Notes: generated by a model not told the origin, from the letters alone. Shown: positions 9,392-22,939, counted from the stretch's first letter. The stretch: DNA of 64,000 nt from Bradyrhizobium sp. Tv2a-2 (GCF_000472425.1 NZ_AXAI01000001.1:124001-188000); one strand, 5' to 3'. A program made the numbers and translations.

Positions 9392-10993
9392 ATGAGCACC
9401 TCCATCCACGATCTCACGAACACAGACCACATCCTCATCATCGGCGGTGGCCTTGCGGGGTTGTTCTGCGCGCTGAAACTCGCACCGCGGCCGGTCACGG
9501 TGATTTCAGCCGCGCCACTAGGGCATGGCGCATCGTCCGCCTGGGCGCAGGGCGGCATTGCCGCAGCGCTGGCCGAGAGCGACAGCGCAGAAGCGCATGC
9601 GGCCGACACCATCGCAGCAGGCGCGGGCCTCGTTGACGAGGAGGTCGCGTTGGCGCTGACCCGCGAGGCGGCCGGCCGCATCGAGGACCTGCTCCGCTAC
9701 GGCGTGCCCTTCGACCGCGACCTCGCAGGCCGGCTCGCGCTCGGCCGGGAAGCCGCCCATTCCACAAGGCGCATCGTGCATGTCCGCGGCGACATGGCCG
9801 GACAGGCCATCATCGCCGCGCTGACGGAAGCTGTCCGCAAAACACCGTCGATCCGCGTGATCGAAGGCTTTGTGGCCGAGGCGCTCTTGACGGAAGACAA
9901 TATGACCACCGGTGTGCAATTGCGCCGGCGCGATGATGTCGTCGCCAAGCCCGTGACGATTGCCGCACCCGCAATCGTGCTCGCGACCGGCGGCATCGGC
10001 CATCTCTACGCCGCGACGACCAATCCACAGGAGGCCGGCGGGCTTGGCCTTGCAATCGCCGCACGCGCCGGTGCCGTGATCGCGGACCCTGAATTCGTGC
10101 AGTTTCACCCGACCGCGATCATGGTCGGCCGCGATCCGGCACCGCTCGCGACTGAAGCGCTGCGTGGCGAAGGCGCAATCCTGATCAACGCCAAAGGCGA
10201 GCGTTTCATGCTGGCTCGTCATCCCGCAGCCGAGCTCGCACCGCGCGATATCGTCGCCCGCGGCGTGTTCGCGGAGATCGCAGCCGGCCGCGGCGCCTTT
10301 CTGGATGCGCGCGCAGCTCTTGGTGCACGCTTCGCCGAAAAATTCCCGACCGTTCATGCGAGCTGCATCGACGGGGGTCTCGATCCTGCCACACAGCCGA
10401 TCCCGATTGCGCCCGCCGCGCACTACCACATGGGCGGCATTGCCGTGGACACTCGTGGCCGCAGCTCGATCGCGGGATTGTGGGCCGGCGGCGAGGTCGC
10501 TTCGACCGGCGCGCATGGCGCCAACCGCCTCGCCTCGAACTCGCTGCTGGAAGCCGCGGTCTATGCGGCACGCATCGCAGAGGATATTGCGGGCAGCGTG
10601 CTCTCCTCGCCGGCCCGCGCTTTGACGGCACGACCAATTCCGCGCAATTGCGCGATGCCGGCACGATCAGGCGAAAATCTTCGCACCCTGATGTCCTCGC
10701 ATGTCGGCGTGATCAGGGACGGCGAGCACCTGGCAGAAGCCGTGCGCAACTTTGCTGTGCTCGAGCGCGATACCGGTAACATCGCGTTGCGCAACATGGC
10801 GACCACGGCACTTCTGGTCGCAGCCAGCGCGTTCAGCCGCCGCGAAAGCCGCGGCGCGCATTTCCGCTCCGATCATCCGGCCGAGAAGACGGCCTTTGCC
10901 CGCCGCACCATGACGACGCTGGATGAGGCGCGGACCGTCGCCGACAGACTCAACGACGCCGCGCGCCCGGCTGCGCAGCCGATCATGGCGTAA
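9392..10993 (+). CDS. nadB: L-aspartate oxidase
   Basis: A 533-residue flavoprotein that oxidises L-aspartate to iminoaspartate, the substrate for NadA. The FAD dinucleotide fold is at residues about 13-25 ([15 protein letters not shown]). Further succinate dehydrogenase/fumarate reductase family motifs are [41 protein letters not shown] and [11 protein letters not shown]. The C-terminal helical domain is present. The stop at 10991-10993 is ten bases before the nadC start, which shares its ribosome-binding site with the nadB terminus. Confidence 0.96.
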   Translation: MSTSIHDLTNTDHILIIGGGLAGLFCALKLAPRPVTVISAAPLGHGASSAWAQGGIAAALAESDSAEAHAADTIAAGAGLVDEEVALALTREAAGRIEDLLRYGVPFDRDLAGRLALGREAAHSTRRIVHVRGDMAGQAIIAALTEAVRKTPSIRVIEGFVAEALLTEDNMTTGVQLRRRDDVVAKPVTIAAPAIVLATGGIGHLYAATTNPQEAGGLGLAIAARAGAVIADPEFVQFHPTAIMVGRDPAPLATEALRGEGAILINAKGERFMLARHPAAELAPRDIVARGVFAEIAAGRGAFLDARAALGARFAEKFPTVHASCIDGGLDPATQPIPIAPAAHYHMGGIAVDTRGRSSIAGLWAGGEVASTGAHGANRLASNSLLEAAVYAARIAEDIAGSVLSSPARALTARPIPRNCAMPARSGENLRTLMSSHVGVIRDGEHLAEAVRNFAVLERDTGNIALRNMATTALLVAASAFSRRESRGAHFRSDHPAEKTAFARRTMTTLDEARTVADRLNDAARPAAQPIMA

Positions 10994-11003
10994 GGAGGCA
11001 TCT

Positions 11004-11882
11004 ATGACGACTGCAACTTCACTGCTGCATCCCGACGCGTTCCTCTCCCCGCTCGCCGTCGACGAAGCCGTCACGCGCGCGCTCGAGGAGGATCTCGGCC
11101 GCGCCGGTGACATCACCGCGATTGCGACCATTCCTGAGCCAACCAAGGCGCATGCCGTCATGGTCGCGCGCCAGGCCGGTGTCATCGCAGGCCTGCCTCT
11201 CGCTCTTGCGGTGTTCCGGAGGCTCTGCCCCGAAATCCAGGTGCAGGCCTATGTGCGCGATGGCGCCGCAGTTGCCGCAGGCTTACATGTGATGACGATC
11301 TCGGGGCCTGCGCGGGCTGTGCTGTCGGCCGAGCGCACCGCGCTCAACTTCGTCGGGCGGCTCTCCGGAATCGCGACGCTGACATCGAGTTATGTGCGCA
11401 AGACGACCGGCACGCGATTGCGCATATGCTGCACGCGCAAGACGACGCCGGGCCTGCGCGCGCTGGAAAAATACGCCGTGCGCTGCGGCGGCGGCTTCAA
11501 CCATCGCTTCGGCCTCGACGATGCCGTCCTGATCAAGGACAATCACATCGCGGTCGCCGGCGGCATAAGGCCGGTGCTGGAGCGCGCCCGCGCCCATATC
11601 GGCCATCTCGTCAAGATCGAGATCGAGGTCGATACGCTGGCGCAGCTGCGCGAGGTCCTCGACACCGAGCACGCCGACGCTGTGCTGCTCGACAACATGG
11701 ACATCGCGACGCTCTCCGAAGCGGTGAAGATGGCGAGGGGCCGCGTGGTGCTGGAAGCGTCCGGCGGTGTCACGCTCAATTCAATCGCAGAGATCGCGGC
11801 AACCGGCGTGGATTACGTCTCCTCCGGCGCGCTGACCCATTCCGCAGCGAATTTCGACGTGGCGCTGGATATCGATGCGTGA
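11004..11882 (+). CDS. nadC: Nicotinate-nucleotide pyrophosphorylase (carboxylating)
   Basis: A 292-residue quinolinate phosphoribosyltransferase forming nicotinate mononucleotide from quinolinate and PRPP. Signatures: [77 protein letters not shown] and LEASGGVTL. The ATG at 11004 follows AAGGAGG directly after the nadB stop; the longer frame from 10923 runs back into nadB and is not used. Third gene of the operon. Confidence 0.96.
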   Translation: MTTATSLLHPDAFLSPLAVDEAVTRALEEDLGRAGDITAIATIPEPTKAHAVMVARQAGVIAGLPLALAVFRRLCPEIQVQAYVRDGAAVAAGLHVMTISGPARAVLSAERTALNFVGRLSGIATLTSSYVRKTTGTRLRICCTRKTTPGLRALEKYAVRCGGGFNHRFGLDDAVLIKDNHIAVAGGIRPVLERARAHIGHLVKIEIEVDTLAQLREVLDTEHADAVLLDNMDIATLSEAVKMARGRVVLEASGGVTLNSIAEIAATGVDYVSSGALTHSAANFDVALDIDA

Positions 11883-11922
11883 TGCACTCCCCGCAAGCGG
11901 GCCGGGGCGAAGAAAGCAAGGC

Positions 11923-13419
11923 CTACCGCCGCACCGAATTCGGATTGATCTCGGCTTCGCTCCTGGCTTCCTCGGCAAGCTCCGCCGAGATCGCGGCGGT
12001 CTGCTGCGGCGTGCCCCAGCTCGGGGCCTCGCTTCCGTCGCCCCAGGCCTTGGGCCTATAGAACGTGTGCACGCCGAATTTGTACGTCCGCTTCATCTCG
12101 GCGACCCAGGACGGGCGAACGTAGTAGGCGTGGTAGTGAGTCGACTTGCCGACTTCCGGCAGCCAGATCAGCCCGTCGAGCATGGCGTTGGCGATCTTCT
12201 TCGCCCGCTCCCACATGTCCGGCTCGCGGATAATATCGGTATTGGCCTCGCAGGCGAAGGTGAACTGACAGACCGTGTGCCGGTACTTGCTCTGGAACAC
12301 GACGCCGCACACCGTGGTCGGGTAGTAGCCTGAGAAAGCGCGGTTCATCACCACCTGTGCGACGGCGATCTGGCCGCGCACGGCCTCACCGCGAGCTTCG
12401 AAGTAGATCGCTTCCGCGAGGCATTTTTCAGCCTTGGAGCGCGATTTTGCATCCGTCAGGCCGAGCCGCTCGGACGGTGTCCTGGCCTGCTGATTGTCGG
12501 CGTTCACCTCGCCCTTCGGTGCGACGCTCTCGCCGCTCTCGGTCTCCCGCAAAACGTCGCCCGACAGCGGCAATGACGCCGTCACCTTCATGTCGGGATC
12601 AGGCAGCGCATCGGTCGAGATGATCAGCGGCTCTTCGCCCGGCTGCCAGCGCTCGATGTTCTCGTAGGCGCCACCGAGCGAGGCGCTGCCAAAATAGAGG
12701 CTCGCGGTTTTGACGTCGAAGCCATCCTGTTGCGAGGGCGTCCGCGCGGCCGCTGTTGCCTCCGGCGCACGCTTGGTATCATCGAGCGGATGCGCTTCGA
12801 GCGACATCGAGACATCATATTGAGGGAGCGGCGGCGCATTCATCGCTTCCTGCAGCTCCGGATCGAGCTTGCCGCCACCGGCTGGCGCAACGGATGCGGT
12901 CTTGGCACCCGCGACGGAAATATTCGACGAGTCAGGGGTTTCGAGCACCGGAATTGGAGGACTCGCGACGGCCGGAGTGACTTCGGGCGCGGCGGTCCCC
13001 GCCGGTGCAGGCGCCGCAGCGCTCTCCGCGGGCGGCGGCGCTGCGAGGCGGTCACCTTTCAGCGCTCGGTTGACCCTGGGAAAGTCGGAAGCCTGATAGC
13101 GCGGCGGTGTCTGCAGGATCGGATTGTGCGTGACTGCACCAGTGACGCCGGATTCGCGCTCGAGACTGGCGAGGCGGTAGGTCGCGCTCTCCGGCGCGGA
13201 GGTACCGATCGGACGCGCGAAACTGTAGGTCGCGAGCTGGATGGACGCGGCCACCGAGAACACGCGCTTCTGCCAGAGCTCGGCGACACCGGGCTGCCGC
13301 GCCAACAGCGAGGCAATATCCTGGTAGCCGATCTGGTTCGGCATCAACGCGAATATGCAAAAACCCAGACCGAAGGACGCAAAGCGCGCGCCCCTCGGCT
13401 GGTTACGCACGACTGACAT
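11923..13419 (-). CDS. SleB-like cell wall hydrolase with long variable N-terminal region
   Basis: A 498-residue protein. Residues about 12-28 are hydrophobic and may anchor or export the protein. Residues about 50-320 are low-complexity, rich in Pro, Ala, Ser and Thr, with no recognisable domain. The C-terminal 150 residues form a Hydrolase_2/SleB domain: CLAEAIYFEARGE with the presumed catalytic glutamate, then AVAQVVMNR, CGVVFQ, CQFTFAC and THYHAYYV. The family cleaves peptidoglycan. The gene converges on nadC and is probably monocistronic. Confidence 0.85.
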   Translation of the reverse strand: MSVVRNQPRGARFASFGLGFCIFALMPNQIGYQDIASLLARQPGVAELWQKRVFSVAASIQLATYSFARPIGTSAPESATYRLASLERESGVTGAVTHNPILQTPPRYQASDFPRVNRALKGDRLAAPPPAESAAAPAPAGTAAPEVTPAVASPPIPVLETPDSSNISVAGAKTASVAPAGGGKLDPELQEAMNAPPLPQYDVSMSLEAHPLDDTKRAPEATAAARTPSQQDGFDVKTASLYFGSASLGGAYENIERWQPGEEPLIISTDALPDPDMKVTASLPLSGDVLRETESGESVAPKGEVNADNQQARTPSERLGLTDAKSRSKAEKCLAEAIYFEARGEAVRGQIAVAQVVMNRAFSGYYPTTVCGVVFQSKYRHTVCQFTFACEANTDIIREPDMWERAKKIANAMLDGLIWLPEVGKSTHYHAYYVRPSWVAEMKRTYKFGVHTFYRPKAWGDGSEAPSWGTPQQTAAISAELAEEARSEAEINPNSVRR

Positions 13420-13727
13420 TGCTAACGCTCACGCAACGCTTACTCACGTCGGAAAATCGAACGCAGTACATCCGTGCAATTCGATCTTTTCCGGTAGTAT
13501 CTAATTTAGGTTGCTGGGGCGTTAATCGGCGTGACGGGTTCGCCACAGGCAAGCCAACGCGCGCGTGCGCGCGATGACATCGAAAGCCTTGGTAAATGCC
13601 GCTTCAGTGCGAGTGGTAAATATCGCGTCAACGCGAATGGTGAAGGAAGTCTGAACCGTGTGATTACAGGTGGAGGGCGCGGCTCACGATTGAACACACA
13701 TTCAGGGTGCCTCGAAGAGGCAGACTC

Positions 13728-13798
13728 CGGTGTGCAATTGCACACCTGAGAATCTCGAGATTCCGGGTTCGGTGCTATGCACCGCCCCGGAATGACAG
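13728..13798. repeat. Palindromic intergenic repeat containing GAATCTCGAGATTC
   Basis: Contains GTGTGCAATTGCACAC followed by GAATCTCGAGATTC and the paired ends CCGGGTTCG...CCCCGGAATGAC. Related copies lie at 41025-41131 (opposite orientation) and 43634-43741, and partial relatives at 32044-32135, 53470-53549 and 55253-55371. The remainder of 13420-13727 holds the upstream region of the hydrolase gene and shows no gene I can support. Confidence 0.8.
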
Positions 13799-13821
13799 CG
13801 CGCAATATTACGCGAAGCCTC

Positions 13822-16692
<2,871 letters not shown>

Positions 16693-16798
16693 GACTTGCA
16701 ACGATCCCGGATAGAGGGTCTTGAGGGTGACGAGCTTTTCGCGCCTTACACCATTTTGGACGGTCCGGCGCAAGCCGGGTTCCGGCTATTGCGCAGAT

Positions 16799-16954
16799 CT
16801 ACAGATGCAGCCAGCGAAGCAGGCCTAGGCCGATCAGGCCGATGCAGATGAGGTAGATGGCTACAATGAAGTTCAGAAGCCGCGGCATGATCAGGATCAG
16901 AATGCCTGCGATCAGAGCCACGATGGCAGGCACGTGCGCAGCGGTGATGATCAT
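16799..16954 (-). CDS. DUF3096 small membrane protein
   Basis: A 51-residue protein beginning MIITAAHVPAIVALIAGILI and ending LLRWLHL. Two hydrophobic helices (about residues 8-22 and 27-46) separated by MPRLLN match the DUF3096 pattern of tiny inner-membrane proteins with unknown role. GGAG lies 9-12 bases before the ATG at 16954. The gene is shorter than usual ORF cut-offs and is easily missed. A candidate extracytoplasmic-stress promoter lies about 90-110 bp upstream. Confidence 0.8.
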   Translation of the reverse strand: MIITAAHVPAIVALIAGILILIMPRLLNFIVAIYLICIGLIGLGLLRWLHL

Positions 16955-17041
16955 TCAACGGTCTCCAAAAGGTGATGCTGGGAGCGATGTGGGGGAAGCG
17001 ATTCGGGCCTGCATCTTAGCGGCGCGCGTTCCGGAATAGGA

Positions 17042-17067
17042 GACGCAGAGGGTCACCTTCCGGTTCC
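17042..17067 (-). promoter_or_regulatory. Candidate EcfG-type stress promoter for the DUF3096 gene
   Basis: On the minus strand GGAAC is followed after 17 bases by CGTC. The general stress sigma factor EcfG of alphaproteobacteria recognises GGAAC with a CGTT box after 16-17 bases, so there is one mismatch. Placement upstream of a small membrane protein is plausible. Chance occurrence cannot be excluded. Confidence 0.3.
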
Positions 17068-17194
17068 CTCTCGCGTGCGGATTGCCGAAAATTGATGCGC
17101 CGAAGATGCGGTGTTCCGGGGAACGATCTGCGGCGCGAGGCATTGGCGGCAAATCGGTCGGCGCGAGCCGGCCTGCAGTTGAATGGAGCACCCC

Positions 17195-17548
17195 ATGCGG
17201 AACACCATCCTTGCCGTCGCAGCCGTTGCGGCTGCCATCAGCGCACCGATCGCGCTCCGCGCGCAAACCGTTGGCGTGGCACCCGGTCGCACCGTTGTCG
17301 TGGAAGATATGCCCGGCATTGCGACCGAGCAGTATCCCGCCTTCCGCGAATACGTCATTCGCGAGCGGATTCCTGACTACGCCATTCCAGGACGTATCGC
17401 AGTCGGCACCGTCCTGCCTGAGAGCGGCGTGACGTTCTATGACGTGCCGCCCTCCTTCGCCGCGACGCCCTATCGCTACACTATCGTGAATGGATCGACC
17501 GTGCTGGTCGAGCCGCGGACGCGGCGCGTCGTCCAGGTCCTCGAATAG
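17195..17548 (+). CDS. DUF1236 exported protein
   Basis: A 117-residue protein. MRNTILAVAAVAAAISAP and the following residues form a signal peptide ending near LRAQ. The mature part carries the DUF1236 pattern YVIRERIPDYAIPGRIAVG, then PESGVTFYDVP and YRYTIVNGSTVLVEPRTRRV. The function of the domain is unknown; members are periplasmic and frequent in Bradyrhizobium. The start at 17195 has GGAG about seven bases upstream, better than the ATG at 17183. It is divergent from the DUF3096 gene. Confidence 0.85.
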   Translation: MRNTILAVAAVAAAISAPIALRAQTVGVAPGRTVVVEDMPGIATEQYPAFREYVIRERIPDYAIPGRIAVGTVLPESGVTFYDVPPSFAATPYRYTIVNGSTVLVEPRTRRVVQVLE

Positions 17549-17595
17549 GCCATCCAAAAAGCCGAACAGGCTATCCAAAAAACTGACCGAAGTAA

Positions 17596-17660
17596 TTGTC
17601 CGGACTGCTGCAGCGGCGCCCGGACAACAGACCCCGCCCGGTTCCCCCCGCCGGGTGGGG
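17596..17660. terminator. Two stem-loops between convergent genes
   Basis: A first stem pairs TTGTCCGG (17596-17603) with CCGGACAA (17620-17627). A second pairs CCCCGCCCGG (17632-17641) with CCGGGTGGGG and is followed by CTCTTT on the plus strand. Located between the DUF1236 gene and the convergent methyltransferase pseudogene, they probably serve as a two-way terminator. The T tract is weak. Confidence 0.55.
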
Positions 17661-17681
17661 CTCTTTGCCTTTGCGCGAGCC

Positions 17682-18276
17682 TCAGGCGCGCTTCCTCACG
17701 ACGAGGCGATGAATCGTCTTGCCCGATGAGGCGCTCACCACCTCTTCATCGAGCAGCGAAACCGTCGCTGATAACTCGTCGCGCACAAGCTTCGCATCGA
17801 ATGCCGCATAAAGCCGGTCGTGCCCGTCGCGCAAGTCCGTGTCTTTGGTGACGCGCCAGCTGAGATAGAAGATGCCGCCGGGCTTGACGATCTCGAGCAT
17901 GCGCCGCACGGACTGTGCGATCTGCGCCGGATCGAGATGCATGATCACGGTCTCGCAGAGCAGATTGTCGAAGGCGTCAGTGGCGATGACGTTGAGCTCC
18001 GGCAGTTCGGCATGGGCAAATTTCAGCTGCGGGTAACGGCTACGCGCCTGGGCAAGCAGGCCGTCGGATGCGTCAAAACCTTCGGCGGGAAAGCCGTTGG
18101 CATTGAGCCAGGCGACCTCCCGGCCGCTGCCGCAGCCGATATCGGCGGTCTTGCCGTCCTTGATGAAGAAGCGCGTGAACTGTGGCTTGCAGGTCGGTCG
18201 GCGCCGGCTGCTCATGCCAGTCTTTTGCGAACGCTGCCGCGTCATTGTCGTAGGCGGCCAGTGTCGCGCGATCCAT
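17682..18276 (-). pseudogene. Frameshifted class I SAM-dependent methyltransferase
   Basis: The start is the ATG at 18276, three bases beyond the glyS stop, reading MDRATLAAYDNDAAAFAKDW and PAPTDLQ. Homology then switches frame: TADIGCGSGREVAWLNANGF (the SAM-binding motif I) and the rest down to the stop at 17682 are in a frame one base away. Removing one base near 18176-18195 would give a single 198-residue protein of typical length. Either the gene is inactivated by a recent one-base insertion or the base is a sequencing error. Substrate unknown. It is coupled to glyS by position. Confidence 0.75.
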
Positions 18277-18278
18277 CA

Positions 18279-20471
18279 CTAGCCTTCGATCTTGGAGAAA
18301 TCCGCAACCGCACGCGTGGCGGCGCGAATCTGGTTGAGCAGCTTCAGGCGGTTCTCGCGCACCTTGGGATCGTCGTCGTTGACCTTCACCTTGTCGAAGA
18401 AAGCGTCGACCGCGGGGCGCAGCTTTGCCATGGCGCTCATGGCGCCGGCGAAGTCTTCCTTCGCCACGGCAACGCCGGCTTCGGTCTTCACCTGATCGAT
18501 CGCTTTCGCCAGTGCCTTCTCCTCAGCGAGGCTATAGAGCGCCGGATCGGGCGCGCCATCGAACGAACGCTTGTCCCGCTTCTCCTCGATGGCGAGGATA
18601 TTGCTCGCGCGCTTCGTTCCCGCGAGCAGGTTCTTGCCGTCATCGGTGTCGAGGAATGCCGCTAGCGCTTCGACACGGCGGACGATCATCAGGAGATCGT
18701 CCTGACCCTCCAGCGCGAACACAGCGTCAACCAGATCATGGCGCGCACCCTGCTCACGCAACTGAACCTTGAGGCGGTCGGCGAAGAAGGCGAGCAGGTC
18801 GGGTTGCCGCGAGCTAATACCAACTCCTAGCGGAAGTGGTGGCCCAGTTCTCTCAACATGCCCTCCGATGTCCCGCTCCATCCTTCGATCGTTCGCCAGC
18901 TGAATCAGATGCACCTGATGCGCGATCCGATCGAAGTGCGTCGCAATCAATGGAGAAGAGAGATGAATGCGAATTCCATTCTCCAGTATCAACCTAATCA
19001 CGCCCAGCGCAGCGCGGCGCAGCGCGTATGGATCCTTGCTGCCGGTCGGCTTTTTGTCGATCTCCCAGAAGCCGACCAACGTATCGATCTTGTCGGCGAG
19101 CGCGACTGCAATCGACACAGGATCGTTCGGCACGCGATCGCTCGGGCCTTGCGGCTTGTAATGCTCCTCGCAAGCCGCAGCGACGGATGCGTCCTCACCC
19201 TGCGCCTGCGCATAGTACTTGCCCATGAGCCCCTGCAGCTCCGGGAACTCGCCGACGACCTCAGTGAGCAAATCGGCTTTGGCGAGTTTCGCCGCGCGCT
19301 TGGCCTTCGTCACATCGGCGCCAACCAGCGGCGCAATCTCCGCGGCCAGCCGCTCGATGCGAGTGATACGCTCAGCCTGGGTCCCCAGTTCCTCATGGAA
19401 CACGATCGACTCGAACTTCGGCAAGCGATCTTCGAGCCGCGTCTTCAGGTCGGTGTCGTAGAAGAACTTCGCGTCCGACAGCCGCGCGCGGATCACGCGC
19501 TCATTGCCGCCAACGATGGTCTTGCCGCCATCGGCGGTTTCGACATTCGCCGTGAGGATGAACTTGTTGGCGAGCTTGCCGGTCTTGGGATCGCTGACGA
19601 CAAAGCATTTCTGGTTGTTGCGGATGGTGGCGCGGATCACCTCGCCCGGGATGGACAGAAAGTCCATTTCGAACGAGCCCATCAGCACCACGGGCCATTC
19701 GACGAGGCCGGCGATCTCGTCAAGCAGCGTCGGATCCTCGACCAACTCGAACCCTTGCGCGAAGGCAAGCTGGCGCGCATCGGTGACGATCGTGTCCTTG
19801 CGGCGCTCCGGGTCGAGCACGACCTTCGCGTTCAGCAGTTTCGCTTCGTAATCCTCGAAGCGTCGCACTTGAATCGCAGCAGGTGCCATGAAGCGATGGC
19901 CGTACGTGGTCTGGCCGGTCTCGATGCCATCGACGGAGAAGTTCACGACGTCCGGCTCTTCAGTCTCGAGCCCGAAGGTCGCGGTGATCGCGTGCAGCGG
20001 CCGCACCCAGGAGAGCGAACCTGATTTCGCAGAACGCGCGCCCCAGCGCATCGATTTCGGCCAGGGGAAGGTGCGGATGATGACGGGCAAAATTTCCGCC
20101 AGCACATCGATGGTGGCGCGGCCGGGCTTCTCGATCAGCGCGATGTAGAAATCACCCTTTTTGGGATCGCGCTGGATCTTGGCCTCGCTCAGGGCGGCAA
20201 GACCGGTGGCTTTCAAGAAGCCCGCGATCGCGGCCTGCGGCGCGTCGAGGCGCGGGCCGCGCCGCTCGTCCTTCAGATCCGGCTGGCGCACAGGGATGCC
20301 GTGGACGGTGAGTGCGAGACGGCGCGGCGTGGCAAAAGCCTTTGCCCCCTCATAGACCAGGCCTTCGGCGACGAGCCTGTCGGTGACCATGCGGCGCAAA
20401 TCCTCGGCAGCTTTCGCCTGCATGCGCGCGGGGATTTCTTCGGAAAACAGTTCAAGCAGAAGATCGGGCAT
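18279..20471 (-). CDS. glyS: Glycine--tRNA ligase beta subunit
   Basis: A 730-residue subunit of the alpha2-beta2 glycyl-tRNA synthetase. [18 protein letters not shown] is the family start, with further hallmarks [19 protein letters not shown] and the C-terminal anticodon-binding region ending in ADFSKIEG. Residues about 503-553 are odd: the stretch including [14 protein letters not shown] does not look like the usual linker before [20 protein letters not shown], although the frame is kept. It follows glyQ after 56 bp, and the pair is probably one transcript with the downstream methyltransferase remnant. Confidence 0.95.
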   Translation of the reverse strand: MPDLLLELFSEEIPARMQAKAAEDLRRMVTDRLVAEGLVYEGAKAFATPRRLALTVHGIPVRQPDLKDERRGPRLDAPQAAIAGFLKATGLAALSEAKIQRDPKKGDFYIALIEKPGRATIDVLAEILPVIIRTFPWPKSMRWGARSAKSGSLSWVRPLHAITATFGLETEEPDVVNFSVDGIETGQTTYGHRFMAPAAIQVRRFEDYEAKLLNAKVVLDPERRKDTIVTDARQLAFAQGFELVEDPTLLDEIAGLVEWPVVLMGSFEMDFLSIPGEVIRATIRNNQKCFVVSDPKTGKLANKFILTANVETADGGKTIVGGNERVIRARLSDAKFFYDTDLKTRLEDRLPKFESIVFHEELGTQAERITRIERLAAEIAPLVGADVTKAKRAAKLAKADLLTEVVGEFPELQGLMGKYYAQAQGEDASVAAACEEHYKPQGPSDRVPNDPVSIAVALADKIDTLVGFWEIDKKPTGSKDPYALRRAALGVIRLILENGIRIHLSSPLIATHFDRIAHQVHLIQLANDRRMERDIGGHVERTGPPLPLGVGISSRQPDLLAFFADRLKVQLREQGARHDLVDAVFALEGQDDLLMIVRRVEALAAFLDTDDGKNLLAGTKRASNILAIEEKRDKRSFDGAPDPALYSLAEEKALAKAIDQVKTEAGVAVAKEDFAGAMSAMAKLRPAVDAFFDKVKVNDDDPKVRENRLKLLNQIRAATRAVADFSKIEG

Positions 20472-20527
20472 CGAATTTCACGGCTTTTGCAAAACGGACT
20501 GGCGCAACACTTTGGCGACCGGCAGGG

Positions 20528-21466
20528 TCAACCGCCGGCGCTGCCCGCTTCGGTATGAATCCAGGCGTCGCCGCAGGCTTTCGCAAGCTCGCGCACGCGC
20601 AAAATGTAGCTCTGCCGTTCCGTCACCGAGATCACGCCGCGCGCGTCGAGCAGATTGAACACGTGGCTCGCCTTGATGCACTGGTCATAGGCTGGCAGCG
20701 CCATCAGATGCTCCTTGCGGTTGGAGCCTTCGCGCCAGCCGGCGGCGAGATATTTCTTGCAGGCCTCTTCTGCCATCTTGAATTGCTCGAACAGCATCGC
20801 GGTGTCGGCATATTCGAAATTGTGCCGCGAATATTCCTGCTCGGCCTGCAGGAAGACGTCGCCGTAGGTCACGCGCTCGGCACCGTCGCGGCCGTTGAAA
20901 TTGAGGTCATAGACGCGGTCGACGCCCTGCACATACATCGCGAGACGCTCGAGCCCGTAAGTGAGCTCGCCCGCGACCGGTGAACATTCCACGCCCGCGA
21001 CCTGCTGGAAGTAGGTGAACTGCGAGACCTCCATGCCGTCGCACCAGCACTCCCAGCCCAGGCCCCAGGCGCCAAGCGTCGGGCTCTCCCAGTCGTCCTC
21101 GACAAAGCGGATGTCGTGCAGCGAGGAATCGATGCCGATCGCGGCGAGCGACTTCAGGTAAAGATCCTGAAGGTTCGGCGGCGACGGCTTCATGATCACC
21201 TGGAACTGATAGTAGTGCTGCATGCGGTTGGGGTTCTCGCCATAGCGGCCGTCCTTGGGCCGCCGCGAGGGCTGCACATAGGCCGCATTCCAGGGCTTCG
21301 GCCCCAATGCGCGCAGCGTCGTCGCGGGATGGAAGGTGCCCGCGCCCATTTCCATGTCATAAGGTTGCAGAATCACGCAGCCCTGCTCGGCCCAGAAGGT
21401 CTGGAGCGCAAGGATGAAGGCCTGGAACGAGCGCTCCGGGCGCATGTAGGGAGCCAAGGATTCCAT
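20528..21466 (-). CDS. glyQ: Glycine--tRNA ligase alpha subunit
   Basis: A 312-residue catalytic class II synthetase subunit. [55 protein letters not shown] and [17 protein letters not shown] are unmistakable. The ATG at 21466 is preferred; the frame stays open upstream to 21580 but that stretch is arginine/proline-rich and unlike the family. Works with GlyS, encoded just downstream. Confidence 0.96.
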   Translation of the reverse strand: MESLAPYMRPERSFQAFILALQTFWAEQGCVILQPYDMEMGAGTFHPATTLRALGPKPWNAAYVQPSRRPKDGRYGENPNRMQHYYQFQVIMKPSPPNLQDLYLKSLAAIGIDSSLHDIRFVEDDWESPTLGAWGLGWECWCDGMEVSQFTYFQQVAGVECSPVAGELTYGLERLAMYVQGVDRVYDLNFNGRDGAERVTYGDVFLQAEQEYSRHNFEYADTAMLFEQFKMAEEACKKYLAAGWREGSNRKEHLMALPAYDQCIKASHVFNLLDARGVISVTERQSYILRVRELAKACGDAWIHTEAGSAGG

Positions 21467-21591
21467 CGTCAAAACGGGTCTCGCGGGGGGTGGAAAGCGC
21501 GCGGGACCGTATCGGCGGAGCCGCCGGGAATCAAGGCAAGCAGGGCGGAATAGCCGCCATTCCGCGAACCGCGCCAGCAATTAAGGGGCCG

Positions 21592-21783
21592 TTAGCCCGG
21601 CCGGTAGGTGCCGGTGACGGGGTCGCGCCGCAGGGTCTGGATTTGGCCAGCTCGCGCCGCTTCCGCGACCCGCGACAGGCGCACCTCTTCCAGCTCCTGG
21701 TTGACCCGCAGAGCCGTCTTATAGGCCCAGCGCACCATCGCCAGGCCACCCAGCACGCCCGCGAATGCGATGAACGGCGGCAT
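21592..21783 (-). CDS. Small membrane-associated hypothetical protein
   Basis: A 63-residue protein starting MPPFIAFAGVLGGLAMVRWA, one N-terminal membrane helix followed by a charged amphipathic helix (VNQELEEVRLSRVAEAARAG) and a tail RRDPVTGTYRPG. No known domain. It lies between the S49 peptidase and glyQ, all on the minus strand, and could be co-transcribed with them. Function unknown. Confidence 0.65.
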   Translation of the reverse strand: MPPFIAFAGVLGGLAMVRWAYKTALRVNQELEEVRLSRVAEAARAGQIQTLRRDPVTGTYRPG

Positions 21784-21899
21784 CGGTTCGATCCCTAAAA
21801 TTCAGTTGTGCCCCCAGCTGCTATTCTCTCCCAGTGGAGGCTGCGCCGCAATCGCCTCTTGAAGGACAAAATGGCGCGGCCCCGGAGCCGCCCCTTGTT

Positions 21900-22808
21900 T
21901 CAAAAGCCAAATTTGGCCCAGATCGCCCGGGTCTCCAGCGCCGAAATCAAATCATCGGGAAGTCCGGCAAGCCCATCCAGCGCCAGCGCGCCCGCCCCCG
22001 GTGCCCGGCGGCCGAGCAGGCCTGCAAGCATGCCGCTGGCCGGCGCGATCAGCGGGGTCAGCACCTTTTCGCCATAACGGGCACGAAGCGTCGAACGGAG
22101 GTCGCCGATGCCGTCCGCCAGCCCCAGGGCGACCGACCGGTCGCCCGCCCAATATTCGCCGGTGAACAGCTGGTCGTCCGGCCCCTTCAGCCGGGCACCG
22201 CGGCTGGTCTTCACGAGCGCGATGAAGATGGCATGGATATCGCGCTGGATCGCTTTCAGGCGCGCGACATCGTCCGGATTCTCCGGCAAGAACGGATCGA
22301 GCGTCGCCTTGTGCTCGCCCGCGGTATAGAGCCTGCGCTCCACGCCGATCTTCTTGATCGCCTCCTGGAAGCCGAAGGAGCCGCCGACCACGCCGATAGA
22401 GCCGAGGATCGAGGACGGATCGCAGAAAATCTCGTCGGCCGCGCAGGCGATCATGTAGCCGCCGGAGGCCGCGACATCCTCGACAAAGGCGAGAACCGGC
22501 AGCTTCTTCTCCTCGGCAAGCTGGCGGATGCGCAAATAGATCTGCCGCGATTGCACCGGCGAGCCGCCGGGCGAGTTGATCAGAAGCGCAACGGCCTTGG
22601 CATTCCTGACTGAAAACGCGCGCTCAAGAATTCGCGCCAGCCCCGCGAGCGTCAGACCAGGCCGCAGCGGTGTCACCGCGCCGATCACGCCCGATAGCCG
22701 CACCACGGGAACGACGGCGGTTCCTGGACGCAGGCGTGCTGGCAACCATTCCCGCCCGCGGTCGATCCATCCCTGCCATCCGCCACGAACACTCAAATCT
22801 TCGGCCAT
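21900..22808 (-). CDS. S49 family serine peptidase (SppA/SohB-like)
   Basis: A 302-residue protein. The ClpP-like fold carries INSPGGSPVQSRQIY, then DVAASGGYMIACAADEI with the presumed nucleophilic serine in ASGG, then GSIGVVGGSFGF, and GEHKATLDPF with the presumed catalytic lysine. Length matches the short SohB-like form rather than the long tandem SppA. Such peptidases degrade cleaved signal peptides or membrane proteins. An N-terminal anchor is not obvious, only a moderately hydrophobic stretch near VVPVVRLSGVIGAV. Followed by the 63-residue protein gene. Confidence 0.85.
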   Translation of the reverse strand: MAEDLSVRGGWQGWIDRGREWLPARLRPGTAVVPVVRLSGVIGAVTPLRPGLTLAGLARILERAFSVRNAKAVALLINSPGGSPVQSRQIYLRIRQLAEEKKLPVLAFVEDVAASGGYMIACAADEIFCDPSSILGSIGVVGGSFGFQEAIKKIGVERRLYTAGEHKATLDPFLPENPDDVARLKAIQRDIHAIFIALVKTSRGARLKGPDDQLFTGEYWAGDRSVALGLADGIGDLRSTLRARYGEKVLTPLIAPASGMLAGLLGRRAPGAGALALDGLAGLPDDLISALETRAIWAKFGF

Positions 22809-22939
22809 TCTGTTACCTCAAATTAACCTTTTCTTATCGCGCCACTGTCATTGATCCGAGGAGACGCCCTTTGCGTTTCCGTGGTTGGATTTCCTTGCTT
22901 GATTTTGCTTCGGCGCAATGACGCAGCGGAGAGAGGGAC

